From positions 11,499,083 through 11,563,082 of the forward strand of contig CM064560.1 of assembly GCA_032716605.1 (NCBI GenBank): 64,000 nucleotides of DNA, in the 5' to 3' direction. The translations under genes and the position numbers were made by a program. Positions within the stretch are counted from its first letter, which is position 1. Every line of letters begins with the position of its first letter. Under the pieces are notes generated by a model. The model searched no databases. It was not told the origin of the DNA and saw only the letters and a list, made by a program, of their open reading frames with translations. Positions 1-10,577 of this stretch are shown here, piece after piece. This DNA comes from Paralithodes platypus (Eukaryota > Arthropoda > Malacostraca > Decapoda > Lithodidae).

Positions 1-655
1 TAATAATTGATATTGGTTCAGGGGTAATTTATCGAGAGGACTTCCCTAGTGGTTAAGGCCCCATTAATTGCTCTTTCCATTCACATATGCATAGCCTACG
101 TGAGTTGCAGTTCGGATGTGTGTACATGCTTAGATTGATATGCAGGATTCGAAGTTGCATAATAAATCGTAGGCAGTGTCCACCAACCTTTAACTGTCTT
201 CGTGGTGCGATGAATAAGGTGTTGATTTTCGGTGTGAGCATCCTGGGTTCGAATCCACGGACTGCCACATGTGTTTGTAAATTTCATTAATCGATTTTAG
301 GAGTATAGTTGGTTGTTGGAAGGAACATAATAATTGATATTGGTTCAGGGGTAATTTATCGAGAGGACTTCCCTAGTGGTTAAGGCCCCATTAATTGCTC
401 TTTCCATTTACATATGCATAGCCTACGTGAGTTGCAGTTGGGATGTGTGTACATGCTTAGCTTGATATGCAGGATTCGAAGTTGCATAATAAATCGTAGG
501 CAGTGTCCACCAACCTTTAACTGTCTTCGTGGTGCGATGAATAAGGTGTTGATTTTCGGTGTGAGCATCCTGGGTTCGAATCCACGGACTGCCACATGTG
601 TTTGTAAATTTCATTAATCGATGTTAGGAGTATAGTTGGTTGTTGGAAGGAACAT
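1..655 (+). repeat. Tandem dimer of a 327-bp tRNA-like (SINE-type) unit
   Basis: Two near-identical head-to-tail units start at about 1 and 328. Each holds a tRNA-like core (about 190-280 and 517-607) with a good pol III B box, GGTTCGAATCC, and a weaker A-box-like stretch before it, followed by ATTTCATTAAT. Related copies lie near 7.2-7.6, 9.15-9.24, 10.0-10.2 and 52.1-52.6 kb, so this is an interspersed family, here tandemly duplicated. The short reading frames inside repeat between units and look non-coding. Confidence 0.75.
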
Positions 656-667
656 AATAATTCATTA

Positions 668-1580
668 ATGATCTCAACTGTGCCTCTAGACGTCCCATCC
701 ACTCCAATGCTGATGAAGCTGTGCATTTGTTTTTCACAACAACCCAGCATGTAATCATACCAAAACTCAAATAACAGGTCCTTGGCACACTTATCTTCTG
801 ATCTGTCTACTGTCTCTGATTGGGGCAGAGAAAACCGTCTTACTTTCAATGCTTCCAAAACTCAGTTTCTCCATCTGTATACACATCACAGCCTTCCAAG
901 ACTATCACTTACCCTTTAACAACATCAAAATTAACTCTTCATCTTCTCTAAATATTCTTGGTGTCTCTGTTTCTTTTAATCTCCCTTGGAAAGACCATAT
1001 TACCGCTCTTGCTAAAACAGCTTCCCAGAAGCTGGGTGTGCTCAACCGCCTCAATTTTTATGTTACCCCTACACAGCTTCTTGCTCTGTACAGGGCCCCA
1101 GTGCGTCCATGTTTTGAGTATTGTTCGCATGTGTGAGGAGGATCCTTTCACACAGCACTGCTAGACAAGTAGAAAAACAAGCCTTTCGTCTCATTAACTC
1201 ACGTCCACTCACTGATTCTCTGCAATCTATCTCTCTTCCCCTCAATGTTGCATCTCCCTCGCTATTCCACCGCTAATACACTTACAGTTATCAGTGTTCC
1301 TCAGAGCTCTATCAGTGTATACCACCTACTCTACGCATAGCACGTAGTACCCGGCTTGCAACACAATCCCACCCCTACTCTGTGCAACTCTCCAACCCTT
1401 GGGTAAAACGATATTCCCAATCTTTCTTCTATTCAACAGCCGAACTGAACTCTGGAACTCTCTCCTTGAATCCATCTTTCCCTCATCCTATGAATTAAAT
1501 TGTTTCAAACTCCGTATGTCCTGGTATTTTGGCTCATACATTCCTTGATTTTGGCCCTGTCACTCTTTCAACTCAGAAAC
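668..1580 (+). pseudogene. Family A LINE (Jockey/CR1-like), 3' reverse-transcriptase fragment
   Basis: This stretch matches the 3' third of the family A LINE at 53-56 kb: the tail of the reverse transcriptase (RT) palm/thumb, the segment around NWGRENL, the [11 protein letters not shown] block, the QKLGVLNRL block and the C-terminal tail. The order is collinear, but frames change several times and stops are frequent, so it is a dead 5'-truncated copy. Similarity begins near 668 at the block just before the catalytic YADD region, which is itself degraded. It fades after about 1578, in the 3' UTR. Family A encodes an AP-type endonuclease plus RT. Only the RT C-terminal part survives here. Confidence 0.85.
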
Positions 1581-1659
1581 AAAAATGCAGACGAACCAAT
1601 TAATTATATAAAATGCGTATAACGTTTTCGGATTTATATTCAAAAGATCTCCCCTTGAA

Positions 1660-2083
1660 GCCAATAATTATTGTATTTGCTATTTTAACAACTTCAGCGC
1701 ATTATTGGGCAGGTTTTAAATCTCTTGTTATAGTTACTCCAAGATTAGTTTCTTTATTTATGTTCATTAGTTGAATTCCAATAAATCATTTTTACTACCG
1801 ATGTAAAGCAGTTTGCATTTATATTTATTGAAATTCATCCGCTATGACTGAGCCCAGGTTGATAGTTTGTCTAGACTCTAGATCATTCTGAATTTCTTGT
1901 ATGTGCGATGGCGAATTTACTTTGTTTCCAATTTTTGTGTCATCGGCGAATTTGGAGATTCTGCATGACAGTCCATCATAAGTATCGTTAATATATATAA
2001 GAAATAGAAATGGGCCATGAACTGAGCCTTGTGGTACACCGCTTGTAACATTTATCCAATTAGAGTCCATGCCATTAACCCCT
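1660..2083 (-). pseudogene. Family B LINE (CR1/L2-like) RT fragment
   Basis: The minus strand reads through the RT motif block [25 protein letters not shown] and the catalytic FADDTKIGN, then through a degraded continuation (CKLLYIGSKND) into a block matching ETDLGETISS of the 38-42 kb copy. The family is the one seen at 23.8-25.2 and 37.8-42.4 kb. The fragment is about 420 bp with an intact DD pair but no endonuclease and no 3' end. It is a dead remnant. Confidence 0.85.
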
Positions 2084-2548
2084 ACTTTACCGTAGGATAC
2101 AGTAATAAAAGTCCCCCCCCCTCAGTCCCAAGCAATGTGGCAAAAATGGCAAGATAGAACAACCTTCCACCTCAAGAGATGAAGAAAGACTGGCTCTCTA
2201 AGCCTTCAGAGGGTTAGATATAAGGTGAGAAATTTTGCCATATCGAGAGCAGCGCTCAAATGGTCGTGGTATCAGGCACAGATTGATACAGGCAGTTACA
2301 AGGAAAGTACATTACTGACGGCTCCCAGCCGTCGCTGGGACATGGGAGTGACTTATCTACTGACGGCTGGTAGCCGTCGCTGGGATTGGATTGGTTAAGA
2401 AAGATCTCGAGAATGTACAACGTCTAAAAATTATCCTAATTTGCCGTCTAACTTCACAAATTTCTTCCTAAGCTGAATACTACAAGTAGAATAATACAAA
2501 TAAAATAAATAAATGTGTCGTTGAATACTGCAGGGTTAATAGCGGAAT

Positions 2549-2838
2549 ATTCGTAAACCCAGACTCCGAAACATAGTTAATATTCGCAAACCCAGACTCC
2601 GAAACATATTCGCAAACCCAGACTCCGAAACATATTCGCAAACCCAGACTCCGAAACATATTCGCAAACCCAGACTCCGAAACATATTCGCAAACCCAGA
2701 CTCGGAAACATATTCGCAAACCCAGACTCCGAAACATGTTCGCAAACCCAGACTCCGAAACATATTCGCAAACCCAGACTCGGAAACATATTCGCAAACC
2801 CAGACTCCGAAACATACTCAATATTCGTAAACCCTGAC
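2549..2838. repeat. 26-bp minisatellite, about 11 units
   Basis: The unit ATTCGCAAACCCAGACTCCG plus AAACAT repeats head to tail. Single-base variants occur (CTCC/CTCG, CATA/CATG), and the outermost units have small spacers. Minus-strand open frames here come only from the repeat. Confidence 0.95.
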
Positions 2839-2878
2839 CCCTACACCTCATGATTGCTAATCACGTTCGTGTAACACC

Positions 2879-3182
2879 GGCTTTAACCCCTTCAGCACAA
2901 TGACATAGTTTACTTTATATTCTGGTTACCACTAAACAATATTCTTTAGCTTATAATGTACTTCTAGGACTAAACCCTTTGAGTACCAGCGACGTGTGTT
3001 ATATTTTATTCTAGCCATTCTTAGACGATATTATGCAGCTTAGGAAGTATCTGTGTTAGTTAAAAGGGTTGGCTGAGATAGTTTCAAGCCTTAATAATTG
3101 CTAAAGGTCCTTTCTATGCTAATATCATAAAATATTTGCCACAACATAAAGAAAACGACGTCTCTGGTACTGAACGGGTTAA
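2879..3182. repeat. Unclassified repeat family with ends TTAACCCGTTCAGTACC
   Basis: Sequence starting TTAACCCCTTCAGCAC (about 2883), a second start near 2970 (CCCTTTGAGTACCAGCGACG) and an inverted copy ending at 3182 (reverse complement TTAACCCGTTCAGTACC) belong to one family. Other copies lie at 10578-10735 and about 18926-19070. Shared blocks include GGCTTCGAACTATCTCACTT. There is no coding capacity. The right boundary is the TTAA where the piggyBac element sits. Confidence 0.55.
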
Positions 3183-3559
3183 CCCTCCTGGCCCGGGCCG
3201 GCTCTCCAAAGGACGGAGCTCGTATCCGGGCGATCTGGCCGAATATCAACAAAGGTAAACTAAGGCTAATCTCGCTTAATATATTACCTACATTTATCAA
3301 ACATATATAGAAATAGGCGCCTTACCTTGCTGCGTAGAATGGCGTTGAGTAGAGCTTTCTAGCTCAACTGGTTCCGGAGTGATGGTGATGGAAGTGGAGG
3401 TAACTTTTGCCGCGTATTTACCTCGGCGCGTCCGAACACTCAACCGCGGCCCCGGCTACGATGCCCAGTTGCACTCGTCGCTCCACCCGCAATTATGCCG
3501 GGAAGCGATATGATAGTGTTTTATTGGTTATTATGTAATTTATTATAGTTATTATGTTA

Positions 3560-4012
3560 TTTTCACTCAATAAAGTTATTTACATGAACTTATTTGTGTC
3601 TCTGTCACTTATTACTTCGTTTTATTATTATTATTATGATTATAGGGTCACTTTCACTGGATTTTGATAATTGATAGTGTCATTATCCCTTTTATGTATT
3701 GTTAGGTAAGCTAATAATATATATAGTGTCACTGTCACTTGTTCATATTGTTATGAAGGCACTTATTATTACCTGTGTGTGTCTCTTTCACTTATACTTA
3801 GTTTTATTATTATTATACTGTCACTTTGACTGGCCTAGGCTTATTGAGTGTCATTTTCACTTATGTATTGTTAGAAATATATATTTTAGTGTCACTTTCG
3901 CTTGTTCATATTGTTATTGAAGGCACTTATTATTACTTATATGTGTCCTTTTCACTTATACTTAGTTATATTATTATTCTTAGCATACATTTGAGTGTCA
4001 CTTTCACTGTTG
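3560..4012. repeat. About three degenerate 165-175 bp tandem units inside the piggyBac 3' region
   Basis: Blocks such as CACTTATTATTAC, GTGTCACTTTC and ACTTAGTTATATTATTATT recur at about 3587, 3760 and 3924 in the same order. AT-rich and non-coding. Confidence 0.6.
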
Positions 4013-4023
4013 TCACTTCCACT

Positions 4024-6153
4024 TCAAAAGTTTATTAGCGTATAGAAGTCGTTGAAGCAGGTGCCAGCACACAGTCCAACTTGACACTCGAGGCATTCCC
4101 AAGTGGTTTTTGTCACTTTGCGGGGTCTTCATGTTGTGTGGCTGCACACATGGCACCTCTTCTGACTCCTAACTTTACTACATGGTGCTTTGAAAGGAAG
4201 GGCGTTGAGCTGGTGCTTCCTGAAAAATTCAGCACACCCCGTTCTGTCCAGCTGGCCTGGTCCTTGTAGTGGCCTCCCTGGTGTATCCGCATGTTTAGCC
4301 AGGACCTCAAGTATCACCTGTTTGTGGAACTTCCGCAGGGACTTGTACTTCTTGGCTCCTGGAGTCCTTAGACGGTAGATGTTGTACTCATTGAGGACCG
4401 ACATATCTACCGTATGCAGGATAAACTTCTTGTACCACCTTCAAGATGTTCGCAGGCAGTCGATGAAGCCCATCTGCATGTCGGACTTGTCAACGAGGCG
4501 CATATTTAGGTTGTAGTCCAGGACAGCAGCTGGTTTCTGGACGGGGTTCTTGGTTCTTCGGTCCACCTTCCCTGTGGCGACCATCTCGGCCTTGTGGCAT
4601 GTGGTGAGGAGGTTGACCTTGTGCTGGTCATGCCAGTGGATGGAGAGGATGGGGCCACTCTTCTTGTGGAAGATGTCCGCCTTCTTCGTCTTGGATGGGT
4701 AGCCTGGCATGCCCTTCCTCTTGCCCTTGACTGTGCCGACAGTTCCGGTCTTGCGGTCATGGAGGTACTTGGTCAGGAGAGGCGACATGTAGTAATTATT
4801 TGTGTAGAGGATGTGGTTTTTATTGAAGTGCTTCTCCATCATCTTCTTCACTACAGCGCCACCAAAACCAATGAGGGGGTCAGTCACAATTTCTCCACCC
4901 TTGCCGCTGTAGACTATAAAGTCCAGCACATACCCCGTCAAACAGTCGCAGAGGACGAAGAGCTTGATGCCGAAGCGGTGTCTCTTGGACGGGATATACT
5001 GTCGGATGTGCAGCCTACCACGGAACAGGACCAGAGACTCGTCGAGGCACATCTTCTGGAAAGGAATCAGGTAGGTGGTGAACCGATGACGTATCATGTC
5101 ATACAGCTTCCTGATCTTCCATAATGAGTCGGGAAGGTGGACTGCCATGTTATTTGTCAGGTGGAGATAGGAGAGGATGTCGAAGTACCTGTCCCTGGAC
5201 ATGTACTTGCCAAATGCTGGAGTCGTTATGATGTCGCCAGTGATCCAGTAGTCTGCCAGAGCGTGCTTCCTGATATGTGTCATCAGCATTGTGAGTGCCA
5301 AGAACACATATAGTTCTGCCACAGTGACAGCTCTCCATGCCACCATCTTGGCACTGGTCTTCCTCCCAAGAAAGTTGGCACAGATCTCATGATGGTTGTT
5401 GGTCTCCTCGACGAGGTATTCCATGACTTCATTGTCATAGAAGCCACAGAAAATTTCACTGGGGTTAGAAGCTGGGCCACAGGGAAATGTTGGTGACACC
5501 CTGGAACCCATCTGTACCTCGTCAAAGGCAGGACAATCTGGCTCAAAATCAGCCCCATCTGTCCACACAAACAGGTCGGATGCTAATGCTCGAGCACGTG
5601 CAGGTGCAGCAGGCACACTCCCTGGACGCCCTGGCACACGCCATTGGCCACGCGGACGCCCTGCACGCCCACGCCCACGCCCAGGGCCAGCGGCATCGGC
5701 AGACTGACCACGTCCACGACCTCGCCCTCTCGCTCGTCTTGTCGGGACTTCCTCTTCCTGTTCCTGTTCCTGTTCCTCTTCCTCTTCCTCCTCAGGCGAC
5801 GTCAGGTCATATGGGGCAATGTTGGGGTCGTCAGCATCCTCTTCAGGAGACAATTCGGGTGAAGAAGTGACCGGGCGTCGGCGGTGTGGGGCGCGGGAAG
5901 CTGCAAGAGCTTCAACAATGGGAGCCTCGGCCTCGGGAGTTGGGCTCCTTTTGCGGCGAGCCGAGGGCTTCTCCGCATCAAATAATGCTCTGCGGTGTGT
6001 TGAGGGCTGTGGCACACTATTAATACCACTTGAAGAGGCCCTTTGGTCATCCTGAAGGAGAGATGAAGCCGAGGGCTGTGGGTGACCCACGCAGCGTCCC
6101 GGGTCAAGGCGTCGGGACAATGGAATGTGGGTGGTTGCTAGATCGGTTCGGCG
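4024..6153 (-). pseudogene. piggyBac-like transposase (DDE_Tnp_1_7 / PGBD type), inactivated
   Basis: The order is as in piggyBac transposases: an acidic and Arg/Gly-rich N-terminal region, the catalytic core, then a C-terminal cysteine-rich zinc domain. The first catalytic Asp lies in CLDESLVLFRGR (codon 5041-5043) and the third in RLVDKSDM (4489-4491). The second, normally YTDN, reads YTNN (4798-4800, Asp to Asn). The frame is interrupted by two in-frame TGA codons, at 4441-4443 (before WYKKFILHTVDM) and at 4129-4131 inside the zinc domain (CHVC before it; CLEC, LC and TCF after it). It ends at 4024-4026. The two TGAs are compatible with CGA-to-TGA decay. No ATG is in frame near the 5' end, so the N-terminus probably came from the adjoining frame through a lost splice or a frameshift. 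Confidence 0.9.
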
Positions 6154-6782
6154 TCACTATCACTGTCTTCAGCTTCCCTATCCTTTTCTGCGGCTGCCCT
6201 GCGTGATTTTTTAGCTGCACTTTTCACCAACGATTGTTTATAGAAATATTTGCCCACTTTCAAGGGCGTACGGGCAGGCAAAAGGGAAGGTCGTGGGCTA
6301 CTAGGGCTAGGCCTAGGCTGACATAGCAAAGATGGCGAGGGGGTAGGCCTAGGTTCTAGCACACTTGGAAGTTCAATGCCACCTTCCTGAAACACTTCCA
6401 CATCGGGATCATCACTACTGTCTCCCCCCTCAAATAAATCCACATTATCATCGTCTCCAAAGCCAACGAAATCGTCATCTTCGCTTGCAGTTATAAATTG
6501 TTCTTTGTCCACCAAGCTTTCGCCACTGCTCTCTTCACTATCAAAAAGTTGTCGCTGTATAGCACTATCACTCAACAAACGCTTAACTTTCTTTTGTTGA
6601 GCTTTCTTCTCGGTTGCAACAGGCATCGAAGTTGCAAGCGGGGTAGCAGTGGGGCCCGAGGGAGGTTGCAGCGAATCGGACACGTCGGAAATAATGTTTT
6701 CAGTATAACTCGCTATGGCGGCCACGTACGAACTGATAACACTAGTAGTTGAGGCTTGGTGGCGCTGCGGTCGCTCCTGCAA
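6138..6782 (-). CDS. Acidic, Ser-rich 214-aa frame at the 5' end of the piggyBac element
   Basis: This starts ATG (MQERPQRHQAS) and ends TAG. It is rich in Ser, Asp, Glu and Pro, with runs such as SEDDDFVGFGDDDNVDLF and a basic stretch near the end (KSAAKKSRRAAAEKDRE). It lies inside the transposon between the transposase frame and the right TIR, on the same strand. Acidic low-complexity N-termini are common in PGBD-type proteins, so it is probably the original transposase N-terminus, now separated by a frame change near 6140. No enzymatic motif is visible. An independent accessory protein cannot be excluded. Confidence 0.5.
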   Translation of the reverse strand: MQERPQRHQASTTSVISSYVAAIASYTENIISDVSDSLQPPSGPTATPLATSMPVATEKKAQQKKVKRLLSDSAIQRQLFDSEESSGESLVDKEQFITASEDDDFVGFGDDDNVDLFEGGDSSDDPDVEVFQEGGIELPSVLEPRPTPSPSLLCQPRPSPSSPRPSLLPARTPLKVGKYFYKQSLVKSAAKKSRRAAAEKDREAEDSDSDAEPI

Positions 6783-7149
6783 TGCAAAATTTGGCCGCGC
6801 GAATTTTGAAGCACGCTTTCAAGCACAGGGATTTTAAAAGGACACCCGGGCACCTGCCCTTCTTTTGTGGTGTCCTTAGAAAATGCTGCCCGGGCTGGAA
6901 GGGTAAAAGGGGTATACAGTATACTATCGCAATATACCATCTGAGAAATATAGGTCCTTCTAAGATTACATAAAATAGTTAATGTTAAACAAACAATGAA
7001 TAGAAAATGCAACAACGTAGTGAAGGTCCGGTTAATTAAGAAAATTTTAATTATCAAAGACGACCACCATTGCCAACCACCATCAAACACAACATTTTGT
7101 CATACTTTGGAGAATTGTTCGCAGTGCCACAGTAATCAAGATTACTGGA

Positions 7150-7588
7150 ATCTAGTTTTTATTAATTTCACCACACCACCAAACACCTCTAATGACATTA
7201 ATGAAAGCACGTGATCCACCGAGACTCGAACGTCCACAGTGATAATTACATGTACAGGCGAGTTCAAAAATAGTATTAACCCTTTTAAGATACAATCGTA
7301 ATCATGTACTTAAACTTTAACTGTCTTGATGGTGTAATGGTTTGAGTGTTTAAGATTTGTATGTGGTAACCAAGGTTCGAATCCCGGGTGGAGCACATGA
7401 TTTCATTAATTTCATTGGGTGATGTTCGGTGTTGTGAGTGAAATTAATAAATTAGATTATTCCTAAAGATTCAGATACATTTGATAGCGAGGTCGGTCCT
7501 TAGAGATCTGTGGCCCATATAATGTGCTTCCCTTTCATTTAAAACATTAGGCTATTCAGTGTGCAGTTGGGTTTGAGTACATGATTAT
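7150..7588. repeat. tRNA-like element copies: inverted partial pair plus start of the next unit
   Basis: About 7155-7230 is a minus-strand 3' half (reverse-complement B box GGTTCGA-type and ATTAATTTCA tail). About 7313-7440 is a plus-strand core with A box TGGTGTAATGG and B box GGTTCGAATCC. About 7480-7588 is the 5' part of another unit, cut by the family A LINE poly(T) end. The rest of that unit resumes at 9149. Same family as 1-655. Confidence 0.65.
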
Positions 7589-9148
7589 TATTTTTTTTTT
7601 CCTATGTGATTGAGGGAGGCAAAAGGCAGAACTACCTATAGCGAGTGCCTCCCCCATAGTTGAAAGAGTGACAGGGCGAAAATCAAGGGACGTTCGAGCC
7701 AAAATGCCTGGACACACGGAGTTTGAAGCAATTTAAGTCATAGGAAGAGGGAAAGACTGATTCTGGGAGAGAGTTCCAGAGCTCAACTGTTGAGTAGAAG
7801 AAAGTTTGAGAGTAACATTTCACTCTTGGGTTGGAGAGTTGCACAGAGTAGGGGTGGGATTGAGTTGTAAGACGTGTACCACGTGCCCTACGTAAAGGAG
7901 GTGGTATACACTGGGAAAGCTCTGAGGAACAATGATTATTATAGTAGTGATAGAATAGCGAGATGCAACATTGTGGCGGAGAGAGAGAGATTGCAGAGAG
8001 TTGGTGAGTGGACGGGAGTTAATGATACGAAAGGCCTTCCTTTCAACTTTGTCTAGGAGAGCGGTGTGAGAGGAACCTCCCCACACATGTGAACAATACT
8101 CAATACAAGGATGCACTATGCCCCTGTACAGAGCAAGAAGCTGTGCAGGGGAAAAGAACCCCCTAAGGCGGTTGAGCACACCCAGCTTCTGGGAGGCTGC
8201 CTTAGCAAGACTGGTAATATGGTCCTTCCAACTGAGAGCAGAAGAAAAAGAGACACCAAGAATATTGAGAGAAGATGAAGGTTTGATTTTTGTATTGTTG
8301 AAGAATAAGGGATAGTCCGCTGGGAGTTCCGTATGGGTAGATAGATGGAGAAATTGGGTTATGGAAGCATTAAAGGTAACAAGGTTTTCTCTGCCCCAAT
8401 TGGAGATAGTATTTAGATCAGAATTTAAGAGTTCTATGGCATCATTACATTTATCGTTGACGGATTGCTGGCTTGGGCGTTCTGAAAAACTAATGGAGTA
8501 GTGTAAGGTTGAGTCGTCTGCGTATGATTGGATGGGAATTGAGGTACAGTTGAGGAGATCATATATAAAAATTAGAAAGAGAATAGGAGATAGGACAGAG
8601 CCCTGAAGAACACCGGAGTTTATAGGGTGAGGAAGTGAACAATGGTCGTTCACAACCGCGGCTATGGAACGGCCGGAAAGGAAATTAGAGACAAAGGCAC
8701 AGATGGAGGGATAGAAACCGAAGGAGGGTAGTTTAGAAATTAAAGATTTGTGCCAGACTCTATCGAAGGCTTTCGATATGTCTAGTGCAATAGAAAAAGT
8801 CTCACCGAAGTCCCGAAGGAGGATGACCAAGAGTTAGTAAGATATGAAAGAAGATCACCAGTAGAGCGACCCTTAAGGAAGCCATACTGGCGATCTGAGA
8901 GCAGATTATGAGAAGAGAAATGCTTAAGAAATTTGGAAGCAAGAATAGTTTCAAAAACTTTAGAAAGACAAGAGATGAGAGCAATTGGACGATAGTTGGA
9001 GGGTTGAGAGTGGTCACCCTTCTTTGAGACACGTTGAATGTGAGCAAACTTCCAGCATGAAGGGAAGACGTTAGAGGATAGACAGAGACGAAAGAGTTTG
9101 CCTAGGCAGGGAGTCAGCACGGAATCACAGTTTTTGAGAACAACAGAA
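7589..9148 (-). mobile_element. Family A LINE (Jockey/CR1-like), 5'-truncated, inserted in a tRNA-like unit
   Basis: The minus-strand 3' end is a poly(A), seen as a T run at 7589-7600, preceded by the family A 3' UTR that is also seen near 56.05 kb. Similarity stops at about 9148 on entering the RT domain. The flanks are the two halves of a tRNA-like element, so the LINE jumped into that element. Target duplications are not clear. Confidence 0.85.
7660..9148 (-). pseudogene. Reverse transcriptase of family A LINE, partial
   Basis: The coding order on the minus strand is [30 protein letters not shown] (first catalytic Asp), [16 protein letters not shown] (usually PQGS, here LQGS), [11 protein letters not shown] (catalytic DD) and a C-terminal thumb/tail with [17 protein letters not shown] frameshift near 8815-8825 separates the fingers from the palm, and another near 7960 scrambles the C-terminal tail. 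The endonuclease is missing through 5' truncation. Closest relative in the window: the 53-56 kb copy, nearly identical over long stretches. Confidence 0.9.
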
Positions 9149-9240
9149 ATTGATATCCAGTATTCGATAAATGTATATAAAATCGTAGTCATGTACTCAT
9201 TCTTTAACTGTCTTGATGCTGTAATGGTTTTAGTGTTTAA
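9149..9240 (+). repeat. tRNA-like unit, 5' portion, interrupted by a TTAA element
   Basis: Continues the unit cut at 7588 (ATATCCAGTATTCG then CTTTAACTGTCTTGATG) and stops at TTAA 9237-9240, where the 480-bp element begins. Confidence 0.7.
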
Positions 9241-9720
9241 CACCTTAAGAGCGGCCTATGCGGTTTATTTATATGTACCGCCCAGCGGGGTGTTTTTAGC
9301 CAAAATAGGGCTGTTTACGTGATCATTTTCATGCCTAAATAAGACCCAGAACGTAAAACAAGTATCTATCCCTGAAAGGGCATAAACAGAGCTTTCGAAT
9401 GACACCATAACGATCCTTTTATGATGGCTAGTTTTCTTGCAATAACCGTGCAACGCGAGTGCAAAAAGCATGTAATTAGGCACTTTCCCCATACAATTCA
9501 GTATATAGCGAGTGAGAGAGGTAGGAGGGAGGTGAGATTCGTGTCAGTAGGTTCGCCGCGGTGGTCTGGAGCAGTCATACGCTCGCTACTCTCCTGCCAC
9601 CACTTGTCTCTCTCTCTCAGCAATATTACGTGCTGAAATTGCCACTCGAGTTATGTCGAGCGCCGCCACATAGTCCAGCTTTATTTAACTCGACTTATGT
9701 GGTGAGCCGCTAATTAAGGG
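9241..9720 (-). mobile_element. 480-bp piggyBac-type MITE (TTAA target), subfamily 1
   Basis: Bounded by TTAA at 9237-9240 and 9721-9724. The ends are CACCTTAAGAGCGGCC and, reverse-complemented, CCCTTAATTAGCGGCTC. Nearly identical in length and sequence to 39960-40439 and 51512-51991, which lie in the opposite orientation. It has no transposase. Subterminal CGAC/GTCG palindromes can form a hairpin next to the CCCTT end. Confidence 0.9.
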
Positions 9721-9999
9721 TTAAAGGAAGCCATACTGCCGATCTGAGAGCAGATTATGAGAAGAGAAATGCTTAAGAAATTTGGAAGCAAGAATAGTTT
9801 CAAAAACTTTAGAAAGACAAGAGATGAGAGCAATTGGACGATAGTTGGAGGGTTGAGAGTGGTCACCCTTCTTTGAGACAGGTTGAATGTGAGCAAACTT
9901 CCAGCATGAAGGGAAGACGTTAGAGGATAGACAGAGACGAAAGAGTTTGCCTAGGCAGGGAGTCAGCACGGAATCACAGTTTTTGAGAACAACAGAAAT

Positions 10000-10200
10000 T
10001 GATTGCCAGTATTCGATAAATGTATATAAAATCGTAGTCATGTACTCATTCTTTAACTGTCTTGATGCTGTAATGGTTTTAGTGTTTAAGATATGTATGT
10101 GGTAACCCAGGTTAGAATCCCGGGTGGAGCACACGCTTTCATTAATTTCATTGGGTGGTGTTTGTGTGAGTGAAATTAATACATTAAATTATTATTAGAC
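10000..10200 (+). repeat. tRNA-like SINE-type unit
   Basis: A-box-like GATGCTGTAATGG and a B box degraded to GGTTAGAATCC, then the family tail TTTCATTAATTTCATTGGG. Its first part belongs to the duplicated segment ending at 10089. Nothing recognisable was found from 10200 to 10577. Confidence 0.7.
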
Positions 10201-10577
10201 GATTATAGTTAGATTAGGAATGGTAAATGGAAGTCGAGGGTTAATTAAGATAATATTTACCCTATTAATTCATACAGATCCTTCCCAAACTGTATACAAT
10301 CGTCTAATGATAGCCATAATAAACTGTAAAATTACGTCATCATCTGATTCTTCAAAAGGCTAAGTGTCCAAGTGTTGTTAAATGTATTCAAAATAAATAG
10401 AGTTATGTTAATAATATGTGTGTTACTTAGACAGCAACGTTCAATGGTCATAGTTCAACGCTACATTATAGTCTTCATTACATCTGGCCCAACAAAGTTA
10501 CGAATCTCAATAAATACATTCTATAAATTATTTCATCTCACTGTTTCCGCAACTTGCACGAATATGATGACAATGGC

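Larger units (their letters stand above)
3183..6903 (-). mobile_element. Complete piggyBac-family DNA transposon, decayed
   Basis: Both ends can be seen. The left end is TTAA followed by CCCTCCTGGCCCGGGC. The right end, reverse-complemented, is TTTA followed by CCCTTCCAGCCCGGGC. The TIRs continue imperfectly to a shared AAGGAC. TTAA is the family's target-site signature. Here the left copy is intact (3179-3182) and the right copy reads TAAA (6904-6907). The 3721-bp element encodes a minus-strand transposase (4024-6153) and an upstream acidic reading frame (6138-6782). Between the left TIR and the transposase lie three degenerate units of 165-175 bp (about 3560-4010). The transposase is disabled. 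Confidence 0.85.
8877..10089. repeat. 364-bp direct duplication with a TTAA element at the junction
   Basis: Positions 8877-9240 (LINE RT segment plus the start of a tRNA-like unit) recur almost identically at 9725-10089. The 480-bp TTAA element lies exactly between the copies. Both duplication breakpoints are TTAA: one inside the LINE at 8873-8876, the other in the tRNA-like unit at 9237-9240. Confidence 0.9.

Noticed and set aside
190..290. Functional tRNA genes at tRNA-like cores
   Set aside because: The acceptor stem does not pair, and the core is embedded in a longer repeated unit with copies elsewhere.
2480..2851. Minus-strand frames with repeated FRSLGLRICF
   Set aside because: Translation of the 26-bp minisatellite in three frames.
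4129..4443. In-frame TGA codons of the piggyBac transposase as recoded (selenocysteine) codons
   Set aside because: Neither position is a conserved Cys, no hairpin is apparent downstream, a catalytic Asp is also lost, and CpG decay explains both.
4594..5870. Plus-strand open frames of 127-176 codons
   Set aside because: Antisense shadows of the G+C-rich piggyBac transposase.
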